A stretch of DNA of 64,000 nt from assembly GCF_032854445.1 (NCBI RefSeq), contig NC_088301.1:25962402-26026401 (forward strand), given 5' to 3'. This document shows, piece after piece, positions 34,560 through 45,608 of this stretch (position 1 is its first letter; each line of letters begins with the position of its first letter). The DNA is from Liolophura sinensis (taxonomy: Eukaryota; Mollusca; Polyplacophora; Chitonida; Chitonidae). The position numbers and the translations under genes are program-made. The notes below the pieces were generated by a model that saw only the letters and a list, made by a program, of their open reading frames with translations, ran no database searches and was not told the DNA's origin.

Positions 34560-34798
34560 TATTTTGCGTCGTGACATTATAACTTATAACACTGTTTCTT
34601 GAGTGTAACCTAGGCCTGGGTGTCAGTGACCGGAAATAGCCAAAGAAACTTGCGATTTCGCCAGCTATTATCTTCCCCTTCCCGAAACTTTTGAGAGTGG
34701 AAATCCACTCAACAAAATAGGAAACGTACTTAGGCATTGTGGGCTGTGTAATAATTTCTGATATTTCGGGCTTACTATAGGCGCCTAAATGCCTCAGG
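34560..34798 (+). promoter_or_regulatory. Possible 5' UTR exon end and promoter region upstream of zinc-finger gene 1
   Basis: A strong plus-strand donor (CCTCAGG then GTAAGTTAA, GT at 34799) lies about 2.1 kb before the acceptor at 36892. The first coding exon of zinc-finger gene 1 starts only 7 nt before its ATG, so an upstream untranslated exon must exist. This is a plausible place for it. The start of transcription cannot be seen. Confidence 0.3.
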
Positions 34799-34899
34799 GT
34801 AAGTTAAATGTCAGAAATTGTCGAAAATAGCTTAGTATCTCACATGAAGTTAAGTTTCTTTTCAATTTAGAGTTTGATTCTGATTGAGTCCTTCTCTTT

Positions 34900-35290
34900 G
34901 TAGGGCCACTTTTGTGAAGTTTGATTTACTTCTTATGAGAAACTTAAAGGTTGGCATCAAAATTATCATTTTAAGGCTTTATATGTGCTTCTAAAAGTGC
35001 ATTTTAGATGTCAAACTTTAGTTAAAATACAATGTATTTATTCAGATTTTCTGCAGGGATATATTAAAAGTGACATATTCATACTCAAGCATAATACATG
35101 AATGTAGTATACCCTAATTCGTCACCCTTTTCAAGTATGAAATAACATTTTTCTGTGTGATTTATACAATTTTTTTTATTTGATTTTTTTAGGCAAATCT
35201 AAATTGGCAGGATGGTCAATTTCAGGGCAGTACACTTAGTATAGTTTTATCAGTCTGTGCACAAAATAATGACGTAAGAATAAACATTTT
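34900..35290 (+). repeat. Interspersed repeat families R2 and R3 side by side
   Basis: The first part (GATTTACTTCTTATGAGAAA, TATCATTTTAAGGCTTTATA, GTGCTTCTAAAAGTGCATTT) is shared with 38235-38330 and 48735-48840. The second part (GGATGGTCAATTTCAGGGCA, TAGTTTTATCAGTCTGTGCA) resembles 13785-13900 and 8098-8210. The two may be ends of one longer element. Confidence 0.5.
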
Positions 35291-35375
35291 CCAATCATGG
35301 GAAAAGGTTGAAAAATTTAAGGATGTAATCATTTGCAGTATCTCATGTGTTATTACACTTCTGTTATTACAGTGA

Positions 35376-35615
35376 AATGTACATGGATGAGTACTGCAAT
35401 GATGATTATCCCATAACCATTATTATGAATGAGTACTGCAACCATGATTATCCCATAACCATTATTATGAATGAGTACTGCAACCATGATTATCCCATAA
35501 CCATTATTATGAATGAGTACTGCAACCATGATTATCCCATAACCATTATTATGAATGAGTACTGCAACCATGATTATCCCATAACCATTATTATGAATGA
35601 GTACTGTAACCATGA
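35376..35615. repeat. Tandem repeat, 42 bp unit, about 5.7 near-identical copies
   Basis: GAATGAGTACTGCAACCATG, ATTATCCCATAACCATTATT and AT repeat with almost no divergence. Because 42 is divisible by 3, both strands stay open and show a 14-residue periodic frame. I see no other evidence of coding. Confidence 0.9.
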
Positions 35616-35696
35616 ACCTGTGCAACATTATTATCATTGAATTCAAACACTGCGGCTGATTTAAATTATAAACAGGATATATATCAACAATATTTT

Positions 35697-35856
35697 TGCT
35701 GGCTTCCGCTCTAGTTGTACATGGGAAGGTCTGCCAGCAACCTTCAGATGATCATGGATTACCCCTTGGCTTTGCCAGGTCTCCCCCTGTCATAATGCTG
35801 GACACCATCATATAAGTAAAATATTCTTGAGTGTGGTTTAAAACAGCTATTAAATA
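35697..35856 (+). mobile_element. tRNA-SINE, 5'-truncated, diverged
   Basis: CTGGCTTCCGCTCTAGTTGT, GGGAAGGTCTGCCAGCAACC, GTCATAATGCTGGACACCAT and ATATTCTTGAGTGTGG match the SINE body and tail. Confidence 0.8.
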
Positions 35857-36899
35857 TGATCAAATTTCATACCTCTCTCAAACATTGTTTATGTTGCCTT
35901 GAAACTAAACTGTGTAAAAACCTGTTCCTATTGCTTTATTATTGTATTCACTACAGAATACAGGAAAAGGAAGTAGACCGCTTTTCACAAATCACATAAA
36001 CCGGTTCCACATCACTCGCACACTCAGCAGTGTTTGTGTAAAGCAGGAACTGAAGACTTTTTTTTTTAGGTGACATTGCATTAGTTTACCAAATAATAAT
36101 AGTTTTAACTGCTGCAGAAAATTCAGTTTGCCTCACTTTAGCTCAATTATCTCTTATTCAGATGACTTGTTTTCAGTCAAATTAAATCTGGCCGGATGAA
36201 CTGTCAGTTCTACAGGATATTGCATTTGCCACATCACATAATTAAGTCTGCCTGGATGCGTTGTATGTTTCCTACAGACTTGAGATGTCAGACTAATACA
36301 TGTAGGCTCCATGTATTGTTGAAAATGGATAAGATGGCACAAAATTTGACATTGATCTGTAACTTGTCAAGGTGAAGACGTGAACTGTTAATTGCCAGAA
36401 ATGGATATGAACAGCCTTCAACTTCTGCAGATGATCTGTAACGTGGCATGGTGAAGCCAAGTACCAAGTTAAAATTTAATAAGAGCCATTTTGAGAAAAA
36501 TGTCTTAAAAACTCTTTTGTGATGGACTGACAGACTGATGAACTGACGGACTAGGTGCAAAACTATAGTTTCCCAGGTACCAGACAGAGGGGATAAGAAA
36601 ATCTGTCGCTAAAGATACTTAAAAGGGTACTATAAAATTTAATTTAAAAAAAAAAAAACAAAGACAGATTTACCGAAAAAATGAGAAATTTCTTTTTTCA
36701 TTTTTGAGGAATATTTTATACTTTTTATTAACTCCTCTACTTTATGCATGGTAAGTTTTAAATATAAACGAAAATTTCAAGGTAGACAGACACACTCAAG
36801 TTTGAATCAACACCATTGAAAATAAATTTATGGTTTTATTGCTATGTGTACTGTATGCTCCATGTTTTTTTTTTTGTGTTTTTTTTTTTCAGTGAAGTC

Positions 36900-39800
36900 A
36901 TGAGGCCTACAAGAAACAGAAAAATTCCAAAGCGTTTAGAAGATGCTGCTCCTGATAGCAGAAATGCTAGGAGCCCAAGGAGTCCAGGCAACTTGCGCTC
37001 ACAGGCAGTCTCGAAAGGAAAAGTTGAAAAAAGACAAACCCGCAGTCGTGCTGACTTTGAAAAGGAAAAGAAAGCAGTTGAAACTCTGGTGCGACATCCT
37101 GAGTCAGTTAATTTGAGAAAGAGAACAGTGAGCAGTCCTAGAGTTTCGTCTCCCGAAGGAGTGTCCTCTAGAGAAATTTCTCCTAGAAAAGTACGTGTGA
37201 AATCTACAGCTGCTAAGAAAGTACATGTATCCTCTGGAACAAAGTTGCCCAACAAGACTACTTCTCAGAAGGGACGTTCTAAGCAGGGAAATGCTAATAA
37301 TCAGTCAGCTGAAACCATCTCAGCCCAGATTGTGATTTCTAAAAGCTTGCCCTCCAAAACTGTACCATCTCTTAACAAAGGAGTCCCTAAAAGTGTCCCA
37401 ACAAAAACATTGCCACCCAAAGTTGTGAAACTTAAAACTTTTTCTCCAAAAGCTGCTGAGTCAAAAGTTGTGGTATCTCTCCCTCTTGAAAAAGCACCCA
37501 CAAAAATTGTGCCTCCTAAAGATGTAACATCCCCTAAAGTCGTATCTACTGGAAATGATTCTCCCCAAAGTGTATCTCCTTCGACAGAGGCTTGTGTCTG
37601 TTGTGGGAGAGTTGGGATTTCTGGGATGTTCAAGGTGGACAGCGTGAGGGGGAGGATTATGGATTTGAAAAATCTGATCTCCCGTTTTGGTGGTATTGAT
37701 ATTGCCTGTGGAAGTGTGTGTAAAGACTGCGTTCTCACACTTCAAGCCTTCGAAAATCAGTGCAAGAAATTTTTCAAGGTCTGCCATAGAACTCAAGATG
37801 CGGAGATAACTACAATCCAAGGGACACATGAACAAAATGACTCAGTTTTAATTGAGGGAACACAATCTGACTCACCTATCAGTGAGAAAACACAGGAACT
37901 GTCTGAGTCAACTGTCATTGGCGAAACTCATGAACAAAATGAGTCCGCTTCCAGTGAATTAGCACCTGAACAATCTGGGTCTTCGGCCACTGAGACAACA
38001 GGTCCTCAACTCTCAGCATCTGTCACTCAGACTTCTGTAGGGTTATCACAGAGCAATAAGGAATGCGATACAGGCCAATCTGCCAGCCATGGTTTCTCAT
38101 CCATGGAAACTCAGTGCGATTTCTCAGATGGAGAGGAAGATGATAACACAGGTTGTGATATGCAGGTATGTTTGTTATCTCTTCATACAACCTTTGGGTC
38201 GACACACATGAAGTATTGATTTATCCACTTTGTAGGGCTACAGTTTGATTTATTTCTTATCAGAAAACATATTAAATGTATCATTTTAAGGTCTTTATGT
38301 GCTTCTAAAAGTTCATTTTTACATACCGAACAGGTGCGCTTATCAGCTTATAGAAATAACTCGCACTTGGTTGGCTAAAATTCATAACATAGCAGTGCTT
38401 TTGATTTTCTCAGTCTGCATGATTTTGCTTACTCTTGGCCATATCTAGGTTTTTGCAGCATGATGAAAATATATTCCGATTTACATGTATTGTACATCTC
38501 CTATTTTATACTTATTCATTTTGAAATTTTCATGCGGGTGGAAAATCCAAAGTATAATAGAATTCCCTTTTTAATATTTTCTAGTAATCTTACACCAAGA
38601 AACTTCTTTTGACACCTGTTTGCTTTTTGTTTTGGTGTCTAAGGTGCCTTTTTTTGTCATATGACTAAGTGTTATTTTCTGGGTTTCTCTGTGGGTTTTT
38701 GAAAAATCTTTTGAACTCTAATCATATGTAATTTAGAAGTGCATGAGGTGAAATATGAACAAACTTTAGATCTTTTTCTTATTTTAGCCAGAGCAATTAA
38801 GTATGGTGACTTGATGACAATGCAACATTTTGAGTAATCCTAGACCAGTGATATTAAGTAAATTGCTTTTAATTCTGCTAGGGGCAAGGAAATTGGTGTC
38901 ATTGAAGCGTGTACATGAACAGTTAGAATAAAACCCTAATTGAGTAGGGTTCAGTGGGGTAAACTGACAGTAGTCAGTATTTCACGGTTCATTTGAAAGC
39001 TATCACTCTGTTGTTGCTGCTCTAGTTTTACTCTCTATGCTGTAGTCTTTCATATTTAGATTGATAAATAAAAATTATTATTTTCAAGAACCCATGTGTA
39101 AATACATCAGTTTTTTCTCTAATATGTTTGGCAGATTGGCCCACCTGAAGAGGATTCGGTTGCTGATGGAAGCAATGTAACGCAGAGTTCCTCAGGGAAT
39201 GAACAGAGCTCAGCAATTCCTTCTTCAACTGAGACTAAAGACTCACCGCAGAATGCCACAAGAAGAAAAGTCAAAACAGTTAAAGTATTCCCTGCACGAA
39301 ATACACTCTCCTTTCAGAAGCTAGTGAGCATTATTCCTAGGAAAGGAACAAAACAGAATAACTCTGACAAATCTGCTGGCATTTTGTCACCCATCAACCA
39401 GAAGACCGCATTCTCTAAACTCGTAGGAACCCCATCGAAGCAGTCCGAGAAGTCTGGAACAGGCCACAGCTCTGCTGATGCTGAGATGATAACCCCTGAC
39501 CAGTCAGAGAAATCGTCGCCTGGTACGGGCCTTTTTCAGTCACCGACCAACTTTATTTTGAAATGTACACGATGTAGCCTGACATTTGCCTCTGTGGATT
39601 TGCTCAAAGCTCATGCTAAAGACATTCACGGTCTTGAACTCAGTGAAGGCACAACCCTCTCAATTGCAAACTCTTCTCCCTCAAAGTGGATTTCCATTCT
39701 TGGCAAGTCAGGAAAATTGTCTCCAGCTAGAGCTTCAACTTTTGCTGTAGGTTCAAAGAAGTTCATTTTCTTGAAAGTTTACAAAAAACGGGAAGATAAA

Positions 39801-42218
39801 TCAGGAAGCAGTTATATTGATTGTGGTGAAAAGCTTAGCAGTAAGTTGTTCAAGGCCCAGTTTGTAAAACAAACAGCTGGGCATGGTGACCACACCTATG
39901 ATAAAGATAACTGGATGGACACAGGTAGCCCAAATGGCTCCGATGAAGGACAGCCGACAACAAAGATGTTTTCTAGAGAGCTACCAGCAGTAGTTTGTGG
40001 CCTGTGTAACATGGCATACTTCTCTACCATGCAGTTGAGTGCCCACTACACAGAAAAACATGGTGGTTTATATGAAGACCTTACAGATCAGCACATTGAA
40101 GTGTCCAATAGTGTGCAGAAATACAAGTGTAATTTATGTGGTTACCAGGTTAAAAATCGAGTGGATGTCAGCGAACATATCAGAGTGAATCATTCCATAC
40201 CATCTCCCTATAAATGCACCATGTGCCAGAAAAGCTTTATAAACCGAAGGCAGGTTAAAAATCATCTTCCAACCCATTTCACCAAGATGAAAGGCTTCTG
40301 TTGTTGGAAGTGTAAAGAAGAGTTCACCAGCAGGAGCGCCCTGGAAGGCCATTTTTGCTGGGTACAGAAGATAAAAAGTAAGCACGAACCTAAAGAGGAG
40401 CCCAAACCAAGCGATGCAATGGACTCTGAAACTGAAGGCGATCATGAATACCCATGCCCTCTGTGTGAAAAACCTTTGCCCTCCAAGAAGCAGCTGAAGA
40501 TCCACTGGAAAGAGGCTCATAACACTTTTGACAGTAAGAGAGAGGATGGAGAACAGAATGTGACGGAATCTCTATCAGACGTTGTCAGCTTGTCGGCTGA
40601 GGGTAGTACATTCATGATGGATGATTCTGTTATGGGAGATGATGACCAAAGCCAAGGAGCCAGAAACTTGTCAGGAGACATTTCCTTATCCGTTCTCAAT
40701 TCTTCCTTACCTTTTACTGCTGAGAAGATCAGGATGTACCTGTGTTCATTGTGTAATACATCCTTCAGGACAACTCAGACTCTTTCTGTTCACTGGCAGG
40801 AAAAGCACAATTCCTTATTTGTAAACCAAATGGCTGAGAATGTGGAAGAGCAGCCGGGATTGGACAAATACAGATGTAAACTCTGCTCCAGGTGTTTTAC
40901 GTCAGAGAAGTCTATTTCGGAGCACATGAGAACCGAGCATTCCATGACTAAGCCCTTCAAGTGCGTTCTTTGCGACAAAGCATTGACATCTAAAAAAAAG
41001 ATGAGGACGCATCTACGGGCGCATTTCCCCACCAGTCTGTTTCGATGCTCGGAGTGCAGCAATGAGTTCAAAACCCAGGAAGAGATACTGAAACACAGCT
41101 GCTGGGTGAACTATGTCCAAAAGCGGTTGCAGGAGGAAAACATGAAGGTCAAAACGGTTACGGTTACAGATGATACGGGAACTGTTAATGTTGTGAGTGC
41201 TGAACCGGTCAAGAAAACCTTCTGCTGTTCTTTGTGTCGTCTGACTTTCAGATCCACCAGGATTTTGTCTAGACACTGGGAAGAGACGCACGATGTGCAT
41301 ATTGAGAAGCTGAAGACCGAGAAGCCGGAGTCGTCTGTGGAACTGCCAAAGAAAACAGAGGCGTACCAATGCCAGAGATGCGGGGAACAGTTCGCGAAGA
41401 GAAGACTGTTCGATCGACACAGGTCGAAACATACCTTACCGAAGTGCTACAAGTGCACCATCTGCCATCAGACTTTCGACCGAATGGAAAAGGCTCGGCT
41501 CCACCTTCGCTTTCATCTGTCTACACGACCAGACATTTGTCATATTTGCGGAAAGTCTTTCATGGCTAGGAAACACTTGCGAAATCACATCAGAACGGTC
41601 CACGGTGCTCCTGAAGAAAAAATGAAATACGTCTGCGAGGAATGCGGGAAAGGCTTCTGTTTCTCGCACAGTTTAAAGCGCCATCGAGAGGCCATCCACA
41701 TGGCGGAGGCGGACAAGCCTTTGAACCACAAATGTAATGTCTGTGGGAAAGGATTCTTCGTTCGCTCCAGATTGTTGTACCACTTGAGCTCTCACTTAGA
41801 CCACGCCCCTCATGTCTGTAACATTTGCGGGAAAGCCTTCAAGTGCCGTTTGAGCCTGAGAGCTCACCACAAAGGTCACTCGGCCGTCAACCGCTATGGT
41901 TGTAGCATTTGCCAGAAGAGGTTCTCTCACAAGCTGATTCGGACCGCTCATCGGCTGGTTGAGCATCACAAAGGCTGCCCCACATGCGGGCTAGCGCTGT
42001 TCACGAAAAAGGATGCGGTCATGCACAGACGTGTCTGTAATGGATTTGCAAAGATACAAGCTGAAGAGGAAGCGGCTGAGCCTGTACATGGACAGTTAAA
42101 CCCCTTGGATGAAGCAGTCCCAGCTGCTGCAGCTTTGAGCATTGAATGTGACACAAACACGGGGCAAACATCGGCAGAGCTCAATGACACAACCAACGGG
42201 GCAATACCGGTAGTGTGA
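36900..42218 (+). CDS. ZAD-like, multi-C2H2 zinc-finger protein (zinc-finger gene 1), 1449 aa
   Basis: The coding exons are 36900-38165 and 39135-42218, with a phase-0 junction. The ATG lies 7 nt after a T-rich acceptor (36892), so a 5' UTR exon lies upstream. Residues 1-225 are basic and Ser/Pro/Lys-rich. Residues 232-290 form a ZAD-like module, C232-x2-C235-x38-C274-x2-C277, followed by a helical LTLQAFENQCKKFF stretch. An acidic Ser/Thr/Glu-rich linker follows. After that come about 19 C2H2-type fingers between about residue 570 and the end, several with C2HC ends (GHFCW, KHSCW, HRRVC). ZAD domains are dimerisation modules of zinc-finger transcription factors, so a nuclear DNA-binding role is likely; the target is unknown. 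The last codons and stop lie in a tandem repeat. The downstream gene at 47.4 kb has the same plan. Confidence 0.9.
38166..39134 (+). other. Intron of zinc-finger gene 1
   Basis: The donor is GTATGT after GATATGCAG and the acceptor is TTTGGCAG. At 38235-38330 it holds a copy of interspersed repeat R2 (ATCATTTTAAGGTCTTTATG, TGCTTCTAAAAGTTCATTTT). The rest shows nothing recognisable. Confidence 0.8.
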
Positions 42219-42480
42219 CACGGACACGTGGCCACCACTAGTGCAGTAATATGACACAAACCTAGGGGCACCGCTAGTGTAGTAGTGTGAAACAAAAACG
42301 GGCATCGCCAATAAAGCTGTGTGGCACAAAACAAGGACGCGAGTTGTCTGACACAAACAAAGGGGCACCACTTGTACAGTCGTGTGACGTAAACCAAAGG
42401 GCACGAGTGGAGTGACAGAAACACATGTGATCACCAATGGAGTAGAATGACACAAACCCAGGTACAATAATAATGGAGTA
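42144..42480 (+). repeat. Degenerate tandem repeat spanning the stop codon of zinc-finger gene 1
   Basis: Units of about 36-40 bp follow the pattern AGTGTGACACAAAC, then GGGGCACCACTAGTG. The first two units are coding (ECDTNTGQT and NDTTNGA). The stop TGA at 42216-42218 is the TGA of the conserved GTGTGACAC block. About seven more units follow in the 3' UTR. One of them contains the first AATAAA (42310-42315). Confidence 0.75.
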
Positions 42481-42799
42481 GTGCATGTTAACGCAGGAAT
42501 ACCACTAGTTCAGTTGGGTAAGGCACACGCGCCTATTGTAGTACAACAGAGATGAGGGCACCTGTTAGAGTGAGAAAATACGAATGCGACACGAGTACAG
42601 CAGTGTGACATGGTCTGCACGCTGCCAATCATTTTGAGTGATGCCCATTGCAGTTTTCATCATCGCACCTGTACTTCATTACTCTAATCGATATTCATTA
42701 AATCTTCTGAAAGATACATCAGTCCTCTATGATCCTTGTGAATTGTTTTTAGGGTGTATTTCCGTAAAATTAAAGAGGTTATGCCGGAAATTTTGGCCA

Positions 42800-43025
42800 C
42801 AAAATCGTTATGATAATAACTTCTCAAACTTGAGTATTATTCAGTGTAATAAAGAGTGCAGATACGAGGTAGATGAGCTATTCTAGGTAAATACAGACAA
42901 TTTGATAAGGGAATATGGATTTATAAAGCGGGGCCGCATTATAATAACTTTTCAAACTTGGGTGTTAGTCAGTGTAATAAAGAGTGCAGATACAAAGTAG
43001 TTGAGCTAATCTACATAAGTAAAAT
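42800..43025. repeat. Direct duplication of about 80 bp
   Basis: CAGTGTAATAAAGAGTGCAG and flanking sequence (AACTTxTCAAACTTGxGT before, AGTxGxTGAGCTA after) occur at about 42820-42895 and again at about 42946-43020. Each copy has an AATAAA that could serve as a polyadenylation signal. Confidence 0.75.
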
Positions 43026-43489
43026 TTAATTTGAGTACGTATTTATTTTTATTTGATTACGGATTTATTTTTACTTTTGTATTTTTTTTTCTTGTTCTAA
43101 AATCTCTGGTATAGCCTCTTCAGGGATACACTGTATATATATATGTATGATGATGATATTATTCATTCCCTGTTATGCAAAATTTTCTTCATATATATGT
43201 TTTGCATCTGTTAAGTTGTATGTTGTTATTTTGTAGTGCAGAAGTAATGTATGAGAAAAAGCACAATGTTGCAGTTTGAACATAATATTCTGTTCGAGGT
43301 TTCTGGGATTATTAAAGTTTCAGTCTATATTTCTGAAATACATCAGTTACACATTCTTTGTGCCGTTAAACATTTGGTATAAGACTTTACCAATATGAAT
43401 ATGTCAAAGCTTTGATACACAGTATTAGGAGGAGGTGACAAGTCATTATGTGCAGGAGATACAATGACTTTGGCACAACGTTAATGACT

Positions 43490-44360
43490 ATATGCCTGAA
43501 GTGCTTTTCTCTTCAGGTTGTGGGAAGATCGAAGATGAAGTACTCTGTTCAGTGTTTATATTGATCTAAACACACATGAATATGCCTGAAGTGGTTTTCT
43601 CTTTAGGCTGTGTGAAGATCGAAGACTAAGTAATATGTCCGGTGTGTGTAAACATAAGTGAATATGCCTGAAGTGGTTTTCTCTTTAGGCTGTGGGAAGA
43701 TCGAAGACTAAGTAATATGTCCGGCGTGTGTAAACACACATGAATATGCCTGAAGTGGTTTTCTCTTTAGGCTGTGGGAAGATCGAAGACTAAGTGATAT
43801 GTCCGGTGTGTGTAAACACACATGAATATGCCTGAAGTGGTTTTCTCTTTAGGCTGTGTGAAGATCGAAGACTAAGTAATATGTCCGGTGTGTGTAAACA
43901 TAAGTGAATATGCCTGAAGTGGTTTTCTCTTTAGGCTGTGGGAAGATCGAAGACTAAGTAATATGTCCGGCGTGTGTAAACACACATGAATATGCCTGAA
44001 GTGGTTTTCTCTTTAGGCTGTGGGAAGATCGAAGACTAAGTGATATGTCCGGTGTGTGTAAACACACATGAATATGCCTGAAGTGGTTTTCTCTTTAGGC
44101 TGTGGGAAGATCCAAGACTAAGTGATATGTCCGGTGTGTGTAAACACACGTGAATATGCCTGAAGTGGATTTCTCTTTAGGCTGTTGGAAGATCGAAGAT
44201 GAAGTACTGTGTTCAGTGTTTATTTTAATTTACACACATCTGAATATGCCGGACGTGGTTTTCCCTTAAGGCTGTGTGAAGATTGAAGAAGAAGTGCTGT
44301 GTTGGGTGTGTGTCAACGCACATGAATATGTCTGAAGAGGTTCTCTCTTTAGGTTGTGTG
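43490..44360 (+). repeat. 82-bp satellite with a three-unit (246 bp) higher-order repeat
   Basis: AATATGCCTGAAGTGGTTTT occurs at 43579, 43661, 43743, 43825, 43907, 43989 and 44071, exactly 82 bp apart. AATATGCCTGAAGTGGATTT occurs at 44153. Diagnostic variants (GTGTGAAG or GTGGGAAG, TAATATG or TGATATG, GGTGTG or GGCGTG) cycle with period three, so 43579-43824 and 43825-44070 look like copies of one 246-bp block. Divergent units flank the array. Each unit carries a TTTTCTCTTTAG tract resembling a splice acceptor. Confidence 0.9.
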
Positions 44361-44610
44361 AAGGCATGGAGGTGTTAAGTGAGATAGCCCACACAAGCGT
44401 GCATGCAAGATCGTTAGGATTTAAAGCCTGTCGGACAGAAAAAATAATGTAGAGTTACGGTACTTTTGTAAAGTTGAGAATGGGAAGGCGCTTTACTCCT
44501 CGGTTCTTGGTGATTACTCGATAGAAATGTATTTAAACTTCGGCTTCCAGGCAAGTCTCTCTTGATTTCTTAATTTTATTTCATCATCTACGTCACAATC
44601 GAGTCACGCA

Positions 44611-44990
44611 TACTCCTTACAGTGCATGCGCCGCTCTCTATACTTGATTTACATGACCAGACAGCTTGACCATTGTAGCCTGTGTTATATGTAGTCTTTT
44701 TCAAGGAACTACATAATCAGCACTCATTAATGAAAAAAATAGTTTCAGGTGTTGGTTAGAATTATGATGTGCATACATTAGATATAAAGGGAATGCATGT
44801 GTATAAAGTATTATTAGAAACAAAAGCTGAGAGAATTTTTATGTTTTCTGATATCACATCCTGTCTCATAAGCGTTACCTGAGTGCCCTCGGCATTTTTC
44901 AAGATTTCTGCATATACAAATTTTGCTAGTGATGACATTGATGTAAAGCGAAAGTAGAAAGCTGCATGCGATGTAAGGAGTTTGCAAATA
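44611..44990. mobile_element. Non-autonomous hAT-like element, copy 2
   Basis: It aligns over its whole length with 31890-32259. The left end is CATACTCCTTACAGTGCATG, internal blocks include AAAGGGAATGCATGTGTATA and TATGTTTTCTGATATCAC, and the right end is GCATGCGATGTAAGGAGTTT. The inverted ends are about 43 bp. Target duplications are not clear in this copy. Confidence 0.7.
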
Positions 44991-45045
44991 AGTCAGTCTA
45001 TAAGGCATATACAATTTATCAGTTAATGCCTTAAATATTAAATTT

Positions 45046-45192
45046 TATTTATTTATTTGATTGGTGTTTTACGCCATACTCAAGAATATTTCACTTATAC
45101 GACGGCGGCCAGCATTATGGTGGGAGGAAACCGGGCAGAGCCCGGGGGAAACCCACGACCATCGGAAGGTTGCTGCAAGACCTTCCCACCTT
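45046..45192 (-). mobile_element. tRNA-SINE, 3' part (minus)
   Basis: It is close to consensus: TTTATTTATTTGATTGGTGT, ACTTATACGACGGCGGCCAG, GAGCCCGGGGGAAACCCACG. It stops inside the body near GACCTTCCCAC. Confidence 0.9.
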
Positions 45193-45365
45193 AAATATTA
45201 AAGGATTCAATTTCCAGACAGTATCATCGTGAGAGATACGGAACTCTATCTGCGTCAGTGAGTTTGGACCCAGCAGTATGTTCAACTGTTTACCATGCAA
45301 ATGCTTTTCCTGATGAAAAAGTCCCAAATTCGCTTTGTGGCCGAATTGCAGCTCAGAGAATTAAT

Positions 45366-45608
45366 ATTTATTTATTTATTTGATTGGTGTTGAGTACGCC
45401 GTACTCAAGAATATTTCACTTATACGACGGCGGCCAGCATTATGGTGGGAGGAAACCGGGCAGAGCCCGCGGGAAACCCACGACCATCCGTAGGTTGCTG
45501 GGAGACCTTCCCATGAACGGCCAGAGAGGAAGTCAGCATGAGTGGGACTTGAACTCATAACTCTTGAATTAATAATCGTCCATGTTACTGATGTGGGCCA
45601 CAGCCGTT
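45366..45608 (-). mobile_element. tRNA-SINE, nearly full length (minus)
   Basis: It shares the 3' part with the copy at 45046 and also keeps the head-side part: GAGGAAGTCAGCATGAGTGG and GACTTGAACTCA (B box in reverse). The A-box end is degraded near GGGCCACAGCC. Two same-orientation copies about 320 bp apart could recombine. Confidence 0.85.

Noticed and set aside
35376-35615. CRISPR-like array
   Set aside because: Direct tandem units without unique spacers, in an animal genome; an ordinary minisatellite.
41966-42486. Minus-strand frames of 70-152 codons over the 3' end of zinc-finger gene 1
   Set aside because: Antisense to the coding sequence and its tandem repeat; repetitive peptide and no context.
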